This document shows positions 1 to 9,184 of a stretch of DNA of 64,000 nt, one piece after another. Under the pieces are notes generated by a model. That model was not told the origin of the DNA and did no database searches. It worked only from the letters and a program-made list of their open reading frames with translations. Position 1 is the stretch's first letter, and each line of letters starts with the position of its first letter. Source of the stretch: Streptomyces sp. NBC_01549 (lineage in GTDB: Bacteria > Actinomycetota > Actinomycetes > Streptomycetales > Streptomycetaceae); the NCBI RefSeq assembly GCF_026339955.1, contig NZ_JAPEPW010000004.1, forward strand, positions 744,001 through 808,000, in the 5' to 3' direction. A program made the position numbers and the translations under genes.

Positions 1-125
1 CGTTCTCGGCAAGCAGTTCACGGTGCAGCTGGATGACGCTCGTGCAGCCTTCGACTAACCGTCGTTCCAGATAGGGCTTGTAGGGGTCCAGCCGGCTGGG
101 CCTGGGCGCCTCGTTCGCGGCCACC
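1..125 (-). pseudogene. ISL3-family transposase, internal fragment
   Basis: Read on the minus strand, the first ~115 bases give a continuous peptide containing SRLDPYKPYLERR and then EGCTSVIQLHRELLAEN. This matches the conserved stretch that follows the N-terminal zinc-finger/HTH part of ISL3-family transposases. The fragment runs off the left edge of the window, so its C-terminal side may exist outside. On its right it stops where the LAL regulator fragment begins. A short plus-strand reading ending in TAA at 56-58 overlaps it and is probably a shadow. Family assignment is from remembered motif patterns. Confidence 0.5.
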
Positions 126-126
126 G

Positions 127-1254
127 ATGCGGCCCTCTGCCATTCGGTCGGTGTGGGCCAGGGCCCTGGAGCCCGGTCACACGGATGGCCTCCGCGGCCG
201 TGTTGTGCATAGACGAGTGAGGGCATCGCGGCGACATCGCACAGTGGAGTTCCTCCTGTGGGCAGTCTGGCGCGGCTCCCACCTCGCTCTGGGCCACACT
301 CTCTTCGGCTACATCCGCTACCGCCGGGGCTGCCTGGCCGACGCGGAGGAGCTGGCCCGGGAAGGCCTGCACATCGCCGACAAGGTGGAAGGGGCGGTTC
401 CCGCCCAGTGGTTCGCCATCGGCATCCTCATCCAGACCCTGCTGGCCCGTGGACGGACAGACGATGCACGCCGCCTCGCCGACACCTACCACTATGGCGA
501 GATGGTCCCGAACGCCGTTGTCTACCCGGACCCCCGTACGGTGTACGCCGAACTGCTCCTGGCGGAGGGGCGACATCAGGAGGCGGCGAGCCTGCTGTCC
601 CGGGTTGGAGACCGGCTGGAGTCACGCGCCTGGCGCAACCCCGCATGGTGCCCCTGGCAGCAGAACCTGGCCTTCGCTCTCGCCCCTACCCACCCCGAAC
701 GAGCAGCCTCCCACGCCCGGGACGCCGTCAAACGGGCACGGGACTTCGGTGTGGCATCCGCCGTCGGCCAGGCGTTCCACACCGAGGCCGAAGTGACCGG
801 CGGACCTGAGGGGCTTGACCTGCACGCTGCGGCCGTCGAATACCTGGAGCGTTCACCCGCCGCGTACGAGCTGGCCCGTGCGCTGGTCAGCCACGGTGCC
901 GCACTGCGCCGGAACGGCCGGCTCCAGGAGGCCGCCGACCAGCTCTACCGCGGCTTGGAAGGTGCCGTCCACAGCGGTGCCGAGGCGCTGGCCACCCAGG
1001 CCAGGGAAGAACTCACCGCAGCCGGACTGCGGCCACTGCCACTGCGCTACGCGCAGACAGACACGCTCACCGCTCATGAACGAAAAGCTGCCGAAATGGT
1101 GGCCCAGGGCCACCCGGTCGCGGTAGCCGCGAAGAACCTGCGCATCACCGAACAAGGCATGAAACGGCTGCTGTCCTCCGCGTACCGCAAGATCGGCACC
1201 GATGCCACAGGCCTTGCCAGAGCACTCAAGACCTTTCCGCGCCCCTTGCCGTAA
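127..1254 (+). pseudogene. C-terminal part of a LAL/LuxR-type transcriptional regulator
   Basis: The protein is about 375 residues of alanine- and leucine-rich TPR-like helices (for example RRGCLADAEELAREGLHIA). It ends in a degenerate LuxR-type helix-turn-helix near residues 315-370 (LTAHERKAAEMVAQGH, then RKIGT). Large LAL regulators normally carry an N-terminal AAA ATPase with Walker motifs and are about 900 residues long. That part is absent, and convincing homology starts only around base 245. The left border abuts an ISL3 remnant, so the gene was probably truncated by transposition or deletion. The usual LuxR hydrophobic pattern is recognisable but not typical, so DNA binding is uncertain. 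It is most likely a dead fragment. Confidence 0.6.
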
Positions 1255-1377
1255 CGCTGGTCTTCGAACTTGAACGGTGCGCGTGGTCGTGCGCGCTGAT
1301 CCGGCGTCACGATGTGAGCCCGCTGAACCCAGCCGTCACACTTACGCCCACCGGTCACCATCGGTTCAAATAGCACC

Positions 1378-1869
1378 ATGACCAGAGGCATACCGCGTGC
1401 GGGGGCACGAGGCCGTCAGCTTCGGCGGATCGCAGAGCGCAGAGCACGGGTGGGACAACGAACCGCGCAAGGCGCCGGAGCTCCGCTGGGAGCACGTCGC
1501 CCAGGACACCGCCGTGGGGCGCCGCAGCGAACCGGTGCCGGCGTCGGCCCTGGAGCCGACCGAGGAGCGGTCAGTCTGCCCGCGGAAGTGGGAGGATCGG
1601 GCGACCGGGCGGCCCTCGTCGCGACGATGCTCCCCGGGCTGGCAGCAGTCGCCGCATTGGTTTTCACCTGGGTATCCGTGACCCAAGTGTCCGAAGAACT
1701 GGCAATTTCGAAGCAGGGACAGATCGCGGATCGGTTAGACAAGGCATTGGAGAGGCTCAGCGACAATTCAGCGAATATACGCAGAGGCGCCATCTTTTCC
1801 CTGCAAGGCATCATGGAAGACTCTCCACGGCAGCAACCCGCGGTGATCGATGCGTTGTCACGGCAGCTG
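1378..1869 (+). pseudogene. Pentapeptide-repeat membrane protein, 5' part (interrupted by IS701-type element)
   Basis: The useful part begins around base 1615. One hydrophobic segment (LVATMLPGLAAVAALVFTWV) is followed by an amphipathic region (RLDKALERLSDNSANIRRGA) and by DSPRQQPAVIDALSRQL. This is the usual N-terminal architecture of actinobacterial membrane-anchored pentapeptide-repeat proteins. The frame stops at TAG in the first bases of the inserted element. Deleting the element and one copy of CAGCTG joins this frame to the downstream half at 3353 without a shift. The true start is uncertain. The 1378 ATG gives a low-complexity Arg-rich leader, and another frame (1397-1681) overlaps it, so the gene may already have been frameshifted upstream. 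Confidence 0.65.
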
Positions 1870-1888
1870 TAGTTCGTGAGGCGTGAGG
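1867..1888 (+). repeat. Left terminal inverted repeat of the IS701-type element
   Basis: This 22-base end pairs with 3334-3355 with two mismatches at positions 14 and 15. The match extends outwards through the palindromic target. Confidence 0.85.
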
Positions 1889-3352
1889 CATCGCCGCTGG
1901 CCAGCGTGGTGGGTGGGGTGCCTGCGGCAGGGGTACGGCCACCGGCATCGTGATCTTGTGTGACGAAGAATCAAGAAGCGGTGGCCGCGCAGGCCACGGT
2001 AGTACACGCCGGGTGGGACGGGTTGTTCGAGGGGTTGATGGGCCGGTTCGCGAGCTGCTTCCCGCGCCGGGAGACCCGGCTGACCTGCCGGAACATGGTC
2101 TCTGGGCTGCTGATGGTCAAGGAATCGGCGAACTGCTGGTCGTTGGCCGAGGCGATCGGCCACAGCGGTCCGCATGTCCTGCAGCACTTCTTGTCGAGGG
2201 CCCGCTTCGACACCGAGGCAGTCCGCCGGTCGGTCGCGGCCTGGACGGTGGAGCAACTCGGCGAGAGGGAGGTGATGTTGGTGGTGGACGAGACGGGCGA
2301 TGAGAAGTCGTCCCTCGACGCGGTCGGCGCGGCCCGGCAGTACTCCGGGGCGCTGGGCGGGATCGGGCTGTGCCAGGTCGCGGTACACCTCTCCTACGTG
2401 AGTGCCGAGGGGCACGCGCTGGTCGACCGTCGGCTGTACCTGGGCGAGGCATGGGCGGCGGACGACGAGCGCCGTGAGCTGGTCGGGGTGCCCGACGAGA
2501 GGGTGTTCGCCACCAAGCCGCAACTGGCCGGCGACATGCTGGAGGACGCCCACGCCTCGGGGGTGCACACCGCGTGGGTGGCCGCCGACGAGGTCTACGG
2601 TGGACGGGAGTTGCGTGCGCGGATCCGTGCGCTGGGCTACGGCTACGCGATCGCGGTACCCACCAGCCACCGGGTCACCACCCCGGGCGCCGGGAAGAAG
2701 AAGGTCACCGCGCTGCTGGAGCGGGTGCCGAAGCGGGCCTGGATGCGGCTGAGGACCGGCCATGGCACCAAGGCCGAGCGGCTCTACGACTGGGCGATGA
2801 TCGACGTGAACCCCGACGATGCGCCGCCCGGACAGGCCGCCGGGCACAGCCAGGTCCTGGTCCGACGCCACCGCCGCACCGGCACCCTTTCCTTCTACCG
2901 GACCTGGCACCCCGACCCGCAGCCGATATCGGTGCTGGTCAGCGCGGTCTGCCGCAGGTGGCGGGTCGAGGAGGACTTCCAGGGAGCCAAGGGCCTGGCC
3001 CACCTCGACACCGGCCAGGTCACCTGCTGGACGTCCTGGCACCGCTGGAGCCTCATGTCAATGATCGCCTACGCACTTCTGGCCGTCGGCGCCCTCCACG
3101 AGCGGCAACGCGCCCACCCCGCCAACTCCGACGACGAGTTGGCCATGGTGCCCGTCAGCCCGCGCGAACTCCTCGCGCTATTGCGGGTCTTCGCCCTGCC
3201 AAGGCCCCGCCAGGACACCGATCCGGCACACGCCCTGCGCTGGTCGAACTGGCGTCGCCGACACCAGCATCGCGCGACGGCCTGCCACCGCCGCTGGAAC
3301 AACGTCACAGCAGTGGCCATCGCATGACAGGAACCTCACGAGTCACGAACTA
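1870..3352. mobile_element. Complete IS701-type insertion sequence
   Basis: One transposase gene is bracketed by near-perfect terminal inverted repeats. The left end CTGTAGTTCGTGAGGCGTGAGG-like sequence at 1867-1888 matches the reverse complement of 3334-3355 at 20 of 22 positions. Both ends are flanked by CAGCTG (1864-1869 and 3353-3358), and the empty site would be the palindrome CACGGCAGCTGCCGTG. Because the target is palindromic, the exact duplication length (AGCT or CAGCTG) and therefore the ends are ambiguous by about two bases. Length is about 1.48 kb, normal for the family. The intact ORF and clean ends suggest recent insertion compared with the degraded elements around it. Confidence 0.85.
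1960..3327 (+). CDS. IS701-family transposase
   Basis: This 455-residue protein begins at a GTG. It has the order expected of IS701 transposases: an N-terminal helical domain (FASCFPRRETRLTC, NMVSGLLMVKESANCW), a first acidic catalytic position in LVVDETGDEKSS, a second in WVAADEVYGG, and a C-terminal acidic position in WRVEEDFQGAKGLAHLD. These are candidate DDE residues of the RNase H-fold transposase. The reading frame is uninterrupted and fills the element between its inverted repeats. It would catalyse excision and insertion of the IS in the cytoplasm. It is probably functional. Confidence 0.9.
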   Translation: MTKNQEAVAAQATVVHAGWDGLFEGLMGRFASCFPRRETRLTCRNMVSGLLMVKESANCWSLAEAIGHSGPHVLQHFLSRARFDTEAVRRSVAAWTVEQLGEREVMLVVDETGDEKSSLDAVGAARQYSGALGGIGLCQVAVHLSYVSAEGHALVDRRLYLGEAWAADDERRELVGVPDERVFATKPQLAGDMLEDAHASGVHTAWVAADEVYGGRELRARIRALGYGYAIAVPTSHRVTTPGAGKKKVTALLERVPKRAWMRLRTGHGTKAERLYDWAMIDVNPDDAPPGQAAGHSQVLVRRHRRTGTLSFYRTWHPDPQPISVLVSAVCRRWRVEEDFQGAKGLAHLDTGQVTCWTSWHRWSLMSMIAYALLAVGALHERQRAHPANSDDELAMVPVSPRELLALLRVFALPRPRQDTDPAHALRWSNWRRRHQHRATACHRRWNNVTAVAIA

Positions 3353-3355
3353 CAG
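3334..3355 (-). repeat. Right terminal inverted repeat of the IS701-type element
   Basis: Reverse complement of the left end 1867-1888 at 20 of 22 positions. It is followed by the second copy of CAGCTG. Confidence 0.85.
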
Positions 3356-3991
3356 CTGCCGTGGTTGTCCGGGTACATTCGCACGCACGCCACCAAGAAA
3401 ATGTCGGCTGAGAAGGCCCCCGACGTTCAGGCTGCACTCTCCGTGCTCGGTCATCGCAACCCTTCCCAGGACGGTGACAGCACCATCAACCTCAGAGGCG
3501 TCCATCTGGCAAACGCCGATCTGCGAGGAGTCGACCTGACCGAGGCGAACCTCGGCGAAGCGGTTCTGTCCAACTGTAACTTGGAGGGCGCGAATCTGTC
3601 CGGTGCGAACCTCCGCCTCGCCTCGCTGAGACAGGGGAGTCTGAAGGGTGCCAACCTGGCCGAGGTGAATCTGGGCGGGGCGGTCCTGAATGACGCAAAC
3701 ATGATCAAGGCGAAGCTGTCCAACGCTCGGCTCGATTCAGCCGTGCTGAAATCTACCGTCCTGATAAACGCAGATCTGCGAAATGCTTACCTCTACGAGG
3801 CCGACTTACAGGAAGCGGATCTGACCAACGCGGACCTGACCGGGGCGGACCTGACCCAGGCAAGCCTGGAAGCCGCCCGTCTGGACGGCGCTGACTTGAC
3901 CAGCGTTCGTCGTCCGGAAGCAGATCTCCCGACGTCAGTACCATCCCGCATCTCTTCGCCGTCAGCCGGAGCGCCGGACGCGGAAGGATGA
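3353..3991 (+). pseudogene. Pentapeptide-repeat protein, 3' part
   Basis: The segment begins with a linker (SGYIRTHATKKM, then DVQAALSVLGHRNP) that normally joins the membrane-proximal region to the repeats in this family. It then shows about 25 tandem A(D/N)LXX pentapeptides, such as ANLSGANLRLASLRQGSLKG and ADLTNADLTGADLTQASLEA. These would form a right-handed quadrilateral beta-helix. It is the second half of the gene broken at 1869. The last ~25 residues after DGADLTSV leave the repeat pattern and run into an IS110 remnant, so the original C-terminus is probably lost too. A TTG at 3365 could allow residual translation. Family function is unknown. Confidence 0.75.
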
Positions 3992-4012
3992 GAACGCTCG
4001 GCCTCTGCCCGT

Positions 4013-4399
4013 GTGTTGCGGCAGCGGACGGGAGTCGCGGTCAGGACCGCCGCCACCTTGCTGGTCGCCGTCGGCGACGCAACCACCTTCCCCACCGCCG
4101 CTCACCTCGCCTCCTACGCCGGCCTCGCCCCGACGACGAAGTCGTCGGGGACCTCGATCCACGGCGAACACGCACCCCGAGGCGGAAACCGCCAACTCAA
4201 ACGCGCGATGTTCCTCTCCGCGTTCGCCGTCCTGCACGCTCCTGCCTCCCGCACCTACTACGACACATGCCGGGCCCGGGGCAAGACCCACACACAGGCC
4301 GTCCTCCGCCTCGCCCGTCACCGCATCAGCGTGCTGTTCGCGATGCTCCGCGACGGCACCTTCTACGAACCCCGAACCCCCGAAACCGCTCCCGCATAA
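4013..4399 (+). pseudogene. IS110-family transposase, C-terminal fragment
   Basis: About 120 residues match the C-terminal transposase_20 half of IS110/IS116/IS902 proteins: RTAATLLVAVGDATTF, LASYAGLAPTTKSSGTSIHG, GNRQLKRAMFLSAFA and SRTYYD. The N-terminal RuvC-like DEDD domain that carries the catalytic acids is missing, so the fragment cannot transpose. It abuts the end of the pentapeptide-repeat gene, suggesting IS110 insertion followed by deletion. Confidence 0.8.
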
Positions 4400-4481
4400 C
4401 CCACTCAGCCTTGACGAAGGACATCGAGGCACCCCCCGATACGGTCCCCTGTCAGAATCTGTGTCGCATCCTCGCTGTGGG

Positions 4482-4755
4482 CTATCCGGGCTGGTCAATC
4501 CCGATGCGTTCCCGGCTGAGGTAACCGGCCTGTTCGAGGTCGGCCACGATGGCCTGCGCGGTGCGCTCGGTGATCCGGCAGGTCGCGGTGATGCCGCGCA
4601 GCCGGGCGGTCGGGTCGACGGCGATGGCCAAGAACACCTGGGCGTGACTCGTCAGAAACGTCCACTGCCCTGCCGGGGTGGCCGTGGTGGTGGACGGGTG
4701 TGGGGCACCCTTGCGGCGACCGGGCCGTGAGTGCCTGCTGGCCTTTCCGTAGCTC
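4482..4755 (-). pseudogene. Winged-helix (MarR-like/HTH) regulator fragment
   Basis: Minus-strand translation ending at TAG (4482-4484) reads WTFLTSHAQVFLAIAVDP, then RLRGITATCRITERTAQAIV and ADLEQAGYLSRERIG. This is the pattern of a common Streptomyces small winged-helix regulator: helix, recognition helix, wing. The C-terminal half after RERIG is replaced by a short unrelated tail. No ATG, GTG or TTG start was found between the upstream in-frame stop (near 4757) and the domain, so the gene appears broken at both ends. Confidence 0.5.
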
Positions 4756-5026
4756 TATTTGGATCGGTCGACGTCGGCCACGGCGGTCGCGTCGAAGTCT
4801 CCAAGGGACGCTACAGGCCGTGGGCCATTGCTGGGGTTGCTGTACTCCGCTGCTGTACCGCAACCGAGCTCCGTCGCCCCCTCTTCGCGGCCGTCTCCCG
4901 TTTCCAGGGGGTTCCCTGCCGTTGTCACTCGACGCAGGCGGTCAGACACGCCCTCCACCGAGACATCACGGCAAAATGCGCGAAAATGGCTGAAGAGGAT
5001 GTTTTGGTATTTGCCAGGAGTCGCAG

Positions 5027-6165
5027 ATGGACGCCTCGGACGAACTCCTTCGAGGGGCTGACCCGGCGGCTTTTCTGACGCTGGACGGCGCTATCCGCAG
5101 CCTCAACGCTGCGATGGCCACGGCGCTGGGCAGGTCTGCGGAGCAGTGCCTGGGACGTGACTTCGGTGATCTGTGGCCCGCAAGCCAGCGGATGTCGGCC
5201 GAGAGCCTCGTGGCCCACGCCGCCAAGACGAAGGCGGTCGCGATGCGGGTGCTGGACTTCCCCGGGCGAGGCGGAGTACCCGTTGCCTCCTTGATCGAGG
5301 CGCGGCAAGTGAAGGATCCCGCAAGTGACGAGCAGCTGGTCTGGGTGCACGCACTGGACGCGCGAAACGACCTGGCCAGCCTGCTGATCCCGTTCCGGCT
5401 GGCCACCACGGCCGCCCACCTCGGCCTGTGGATGTACTCACCCGGTGATCAACAGCTGGAGTGGCTCGGCGGCGCACCCGCCCTGGTCACGCTCTTTCCC
5501 GACCTCACTGTGTCGCTTTCCAGAGTGATATCGGCAGTGCACCCTGACGACCGGGAGGCCTTGCGGCAGCTCCTGCGCTCGGCATCCGCCCAGCAGTCCC
5601 CTTGGGTGAGGGTGCGGTACCTCCCCCAGCACGAGGGCTGGCACCAACTGGCCGCCCAGACCGGCCGGATCCAGTTGGGTTACGGCGGCCCCGAGCGGAT
5701 CTTCGGAATACTCCGCGACGACACCAAGCAGGAGAAGCGCAAGGAGAAGGCGCAGGCCGCACTGACTGCCGAGCGACAGCGCGCCAAAGACATCGCCGAC
5801 TTCTCCTCTGCCTTGATCACCGCAGCCACGGAGCAGGAGCTGCGGCAGATCGCCCTGACCCGGCTCGCCGCAACCTTCGGCGCCAGCGGCGCCCTGCTCG
5901 CACTCGTCGACGAAGGCCGCCTGCGCGTCTCCACCGATGCCGGGATAGCCATGTGGGAGGTCGACGTCCTGCACGGCCTGCCGCTGGACCATCCAAGCGC
6001 CTTGCCCGAGGCGATCCGCACCGGCAAGCCGCACACGATTCGCCAGCTGCACCATGCTGCATATCGACCCGGGCGACGGACGGGTCACCGGCGCAAGCGC
6101 CGGCCATGTGCCGTTGCTGTGCGCGCGCAAGGACGGCAAGAAGTTCGACTTCGAGAAGATCAGGT
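5027..6165 (+). pseudogene. PAS/GAF-domain SpoIIE-type PP2C phosphatase, internally deleted
   Basis: An ATG at 5027 with AGGAG about nine bases upstream opens a frame of ~340 good residues. A PAS-like region is seen at residues 10-75, a second PAS-like region at 125-235 (LGLWMYSPGDQQLEWLG; PERIFGILRDDT), a linker coiled coil, and the beginning of a GAF domain at 250-345. After IRTGKPHTIRQL the frame turns Arg-rich. A different frame from base 6057 gives MLHIDPGDGRVTGASAGHVP, a piece of the PP2C/SpoIIE core. The rest of GAF and the start of PP2C are therefore deleted with a frameshift, and the phosphatase end is lost at a transposase fragment. Intact homologues dephosphorylate anti-sigma-factor antagonists. 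Confidence 0.65.
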
Positions 6166-6175
6166 CTCTTCTGCC

Positions 6176-6640
6176 ATCAAGCGACTTCCGCTGCTGAACT
6201 GGTGGGGGTACCTAGCTACTTTGCGTGTGTCCGGGCCACAGGAAACGTGGTGGGAGGTACTGCCGGAGCAGGCGCGGCAGCTGCCCGCTGAACTGGCCCG
6301 GATAGATGCCTACTTGGATGACGAGCAATTCATCGCACCGTGGCGGCCGGTGATCACCGAACGCCTGGGGCGGCCGTCGGTTCCGGTCGAAACGGTCTTG
6401 CGGCTGCTGTACCTCAAGCACCGCTACCAGCTCGGCTACGAGACGCTGTGCCGTGAGGTGGCGGACTCGCTGAGCTGGCGGCGGTTCTGCCGGATCCCGC
6501 TGACCTCCCCGGTGCCGCACCCGACGGCGCTGGTCAAACTCGTACGCCGCAGCGGCCCCCAGGCCATCGAGCAGCTCACCGCCGCACTGCTGGACCAGCT
6601 CGTGGAGGGCAGGCTGCTGCGGTGCGAGTGTGTTCACAGG
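6176..6640 (+). pseudogene. DUF772-type transposase, N-terminal fragment
   Basis: In the frame that began at 5027, residues ~385-530 change to a transposase N-terminus. Features are YLDDEQFIAPWRPVITERLG, PVETVLRLLYLKHRYQLGYE and RRFCRIPLTSPVPHP. These are the hallmarks of the DUF772 (InsH N-terminal) region of IS5/IS1182-like transposases. The DDE catalytic part is absent. The fragment lies directly upstream of the decarboxylase gene. Confidence 0.7.
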
Positions 6641-6777
6641 AGCGATCCAGGGCCGGAGGGTAAAGCTCAAGCTCACTTGTTCCGTCCTGCGGGTGGTTTG
6701 CGGCTGTGAGGCTGCGCGCTCAGTCGGTCGGCTCGGAAACTGAGCCGGGAGCGGCGTGGGCCGCCGGGAGGGGTCTC

Positions 6778-9180
6778 ATGGCGGACAGCAGGGTCTTGGT
6801 CGCGGTACGGGAACGTCCACAGGATGATGGTGCCGGTGCCGAGCAGTTGGCGCGCATCGGTGAGGCGATCGAGAAGCGGGGATTCGACGTCCGATGGGCG
6901 GTAGGCGTCGCGGACGCCGAGGCGGTGCTGCGGACGGAGGCGGGGCTGACCGCGGCACTGGTCGCCTGGGAACTACCGGGCCAAGGGGGCGCGGAGGGCG
7001 AGCCCGGGGGCGCCGCGGTGCTGCGCTCCATCGGTCGGCGGTTCCAGGACCTTCCGGTCTTCTTGGTCATGACCGACGACGGCGTACGGGACCTGCCGCT
7101 ATGGGTGTCGGAGTCGGTCGTGGGCTATGTGTGGCCGCTGGAGGACACTCCCGGGTTCATCGCGGGCCGGATCACCACCGCCGCGCGCACCTACCAAGAT
7201 GCCGTCCTGCCGCCCTTCTTCCGGGCGCTGCGCCGCTTCGACGACGCGCATGAGTACTCCTGGCACACCCCGGCCCACTCCGGCGGCGTCGCCTTGCTGA
7301 AGTCGCCCGCGGGCCGGGCCTTCCACGACTACTTCGGGGAACGGCTGTTGCGCAGCGACCTGTCGATCTCCGTCGGGGAGCTCGGCTCGCTGTTCGAACA
7401 CACCGGCCCGATCGGCGAGGCGGAGCGCAACGCCGCCCGGGTCTTCGGCGCCGGCCTCACCTACTTCGTCCTGCACGGGGATTCCACCTGCAACCGCGTG
7501 GTCGGCCACTTCAGCGTCACCCGCGACGAGATCGCGCTGGTGGACCGCAACTGCCACAAGTCGGTGCTGCACGGACTGGTCGTCTCCGGCGCCCGCCCGG
7601 TCTACCTGATCCCCACCCGCAACGGCTACGGCTTAGCGGGGCCGCTGTCCCCGGCGGAGCTCGCGGCGGACTCCGTCGCGGCGCGGATCGCCGCGAACCC
7701 GCTGACCCGGGGTGCCGTGTCGCCGCGCCCTCAGTACGCCGTCTTCACCAACTCCACGTACGACGGCCTGTGTTACGACGCCCCGGTGGCGGCACAGGCG
7801 TTCGCCACGAGTACGCCCCGGCTGCACTTCGACGAGGCATGGTTCGCGTACGCCCGCTTCCACCCGCTCTACGCGGGCCGGTACGGCATGTCGGTGGACG
7901 AGGACACCTTCCCCGGCCCGAACCGGCCGACGGTTTTCGCAACCCAGTCCACCCACAAACTGCTGGCCGCGCTCTCGCAGAGCGCCATGGTCCACGTCAA
8001 GCCCGCCCCAAGGGCGCCCGTCGAACACGACCGGTTCAACGAGGCGCTGATGATGCACGGCACCACCTCCCCGCTCTATCCGATGATCGCCTCACTGGAC
8101 GTGGCAACAGCGATGATGGACGGGCCGCAGGGCCGCTGGCTGATCGACGAGGCCGTGACCGAGGCGGTCCGCTTCCGCCAGGAGATGGTCCGCATCCGGC
8201 GCCGTATCGAGGAGGCCGGCGACCGGCCGCCGTGGTTCTTCGGCGTGTGGCAACCCGAGACGGTTACCGACCCAAGCACCGGAACCCGACTGCCGTTCGA
8301 CGAGACCCCGGCCGACCTGCTGCGCACCGAACCGACCTGCTGGCACCTGGAACCCGGCGCTGCCTGGCACGGCTTCCCGGGGCTGACCGACGGCTACTGC
8401 ATGCTCGACCCGATCAAAGTCACCCTGACCTGCCCGGGCATCGACGCGACCGGCGAGACCGGCGAGTGGGGCATCCCGGCACGAGTGCTCACCGCGTACC
8501 TGGCCACCCGCCACATCGTCGTGGAAAAGACCGACAGCTATACGACGCTCGTCCTGTTCTCCATGGGCATCACCAAGGGCAAATGGGGCACCCTCCTCGA
8601 CGCCCTGATGGACTTCAAGGCCCTCTACGACGAGGACGCCCCCCTTGACCGGGTCCTGCCTGCCCTGGTCGCCGAGCACCCCAGGCGATACGCCGGCCAA
8701 ACCCTGCGCGAGCTGTGCCAGGACATGCACAACCATCTTCGCTCTGTCCGCCTCGTCGACCTGCTGGACACTGCTTTCCAGCAGCTGCCGGAACCGGTCA
8801 CTCCACCGCAGCTGTGCTATCAGCGCCTGATCCGCGGTGGTACCCATCGCGTACGGTTGACCGAGGCGCCGGGCCAGGTGGCCGCCGCCATGATCACCGT
8901 CACCCCGCCCGGCATCCCCGTCCTCATGCCCGGCGAGAGCGTCGGCGCCCCGGACGGCCCGCTGCTGCGCTACCTCACCGCCCTCGAATCCTTCGACCGC
9001 CGCTTTCCCGGATTCCGCAGCGAAACCCACGGCGTAACCCTCGACCCCGACACCGGCGACTACCTCATCGAATGCCTGCGACCGACAGCCAGAGAGGAAA
9101 CAAGCGCCGACGCACAGGAACGCCGCACCGTGGCACCGGCCCAACGCAGCCATCCGAAGGAAACCCATGAGCGGTCCTGA
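6778..9180 (+). CDS. Orn/Lys/Arg decarboxylase (fold-type I PLP enzyme)
   Basis: This 800-residue protein has the layout of bacterial biodegradative-type basic amino-acid decarboxylases. An N-terminal response-regulator-like wing domain spans residues 1-140 (FLVMTDDGVRDLPL). The PLP-binding major domain follows, with YSWHTPAHSGG, GSLFEHTGPIGEAER and HGDSTCNRVV. The Schiff-base lysine is K394 in TQSTHK, and a C-terminal domain follows. It would decarboxylate lysine, arginine or ornithine in the cytosol, giving a polyamine or raising pH; substrate cannot be told from sequence alone. The start is the ATG at 6778, preceded by GGGAGGGG. A GTG at 6706 would add 24 unconserved residues. It stands alone between two transposase remnants. 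Confidence 0.88.
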   Translation: MADSRVLVAVRERPQDDGAGAEQLARIGEAIEKRGFDVRWAVGVADAEAVLRTEAGLTAALVAWELPGQGGAEGEPGGAAVLRSIGRRFQDLPVFLVMTDDGVRDLPLWVSESVVGYVWPLEDTPGFIAGRITTAARTYQDAVLPPFFRALRRFDDAHEYSWHTPAHSGGVALLKSPAGRAFHDYFGERLLRSDLSISVGELGSLFEHTGPIGEAERNAARVFGAGLTYFVLHGDSTCNRVVGHFSVTRDEIALVDRNCHKSVLHGLVVSGARPVYLIPTRNGYGLAGPLSPAELAADSVAARIAANPLTRGAVSPRPQYAVFTNSTYDGLCYDAPVAAQAFATSTPRLHFDEAWFAYARFHPLYAGRYGMSVDEDTFPGPNRPTVFATQSTHKLLAALSQSAMVHVKPAPRAPVEHDRFNEALMMHGTTSPLYPMIASLDVATAMMDGPQGRWLIDEAVTEAVRFRQEMVRIRRRIEEAGDRPPWFFGVWQPETVTDPSTGTRLPFDETPADLLRTEPTCWHLEPGAAWHGFPGLTDGYCMLDPIKVTLTCPGIDATGETGEWGIPARVLTAYLATRHIVVEKTDSYTTLVLFSMGITKGKWGTLLDALMDFKALYDEDAPLDRVLPALVAEHPRRYAGQTLRELCQDMHNHLRSVRLVDLLDTAFQQLPEPVTPPQLCYQRLIRGGTHRVRLTEAPGQVAAAMITVTPPGIPVLMPGESVGAPDGPLLRYLTALESFDRRFPGFRSETHGVTLDPDTGDYLIECLRPTAREETSADAQERRTVAPAQRSHPKETHERS

Positions 9181-9184
9181 CAGG

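Noticed and set aside
2..58. Plus-strand C-terminal peptide ending in TAA at the window start
   Set aside because: The minus strand of the same bases matches a conserved ISL3 transposase stretch better.
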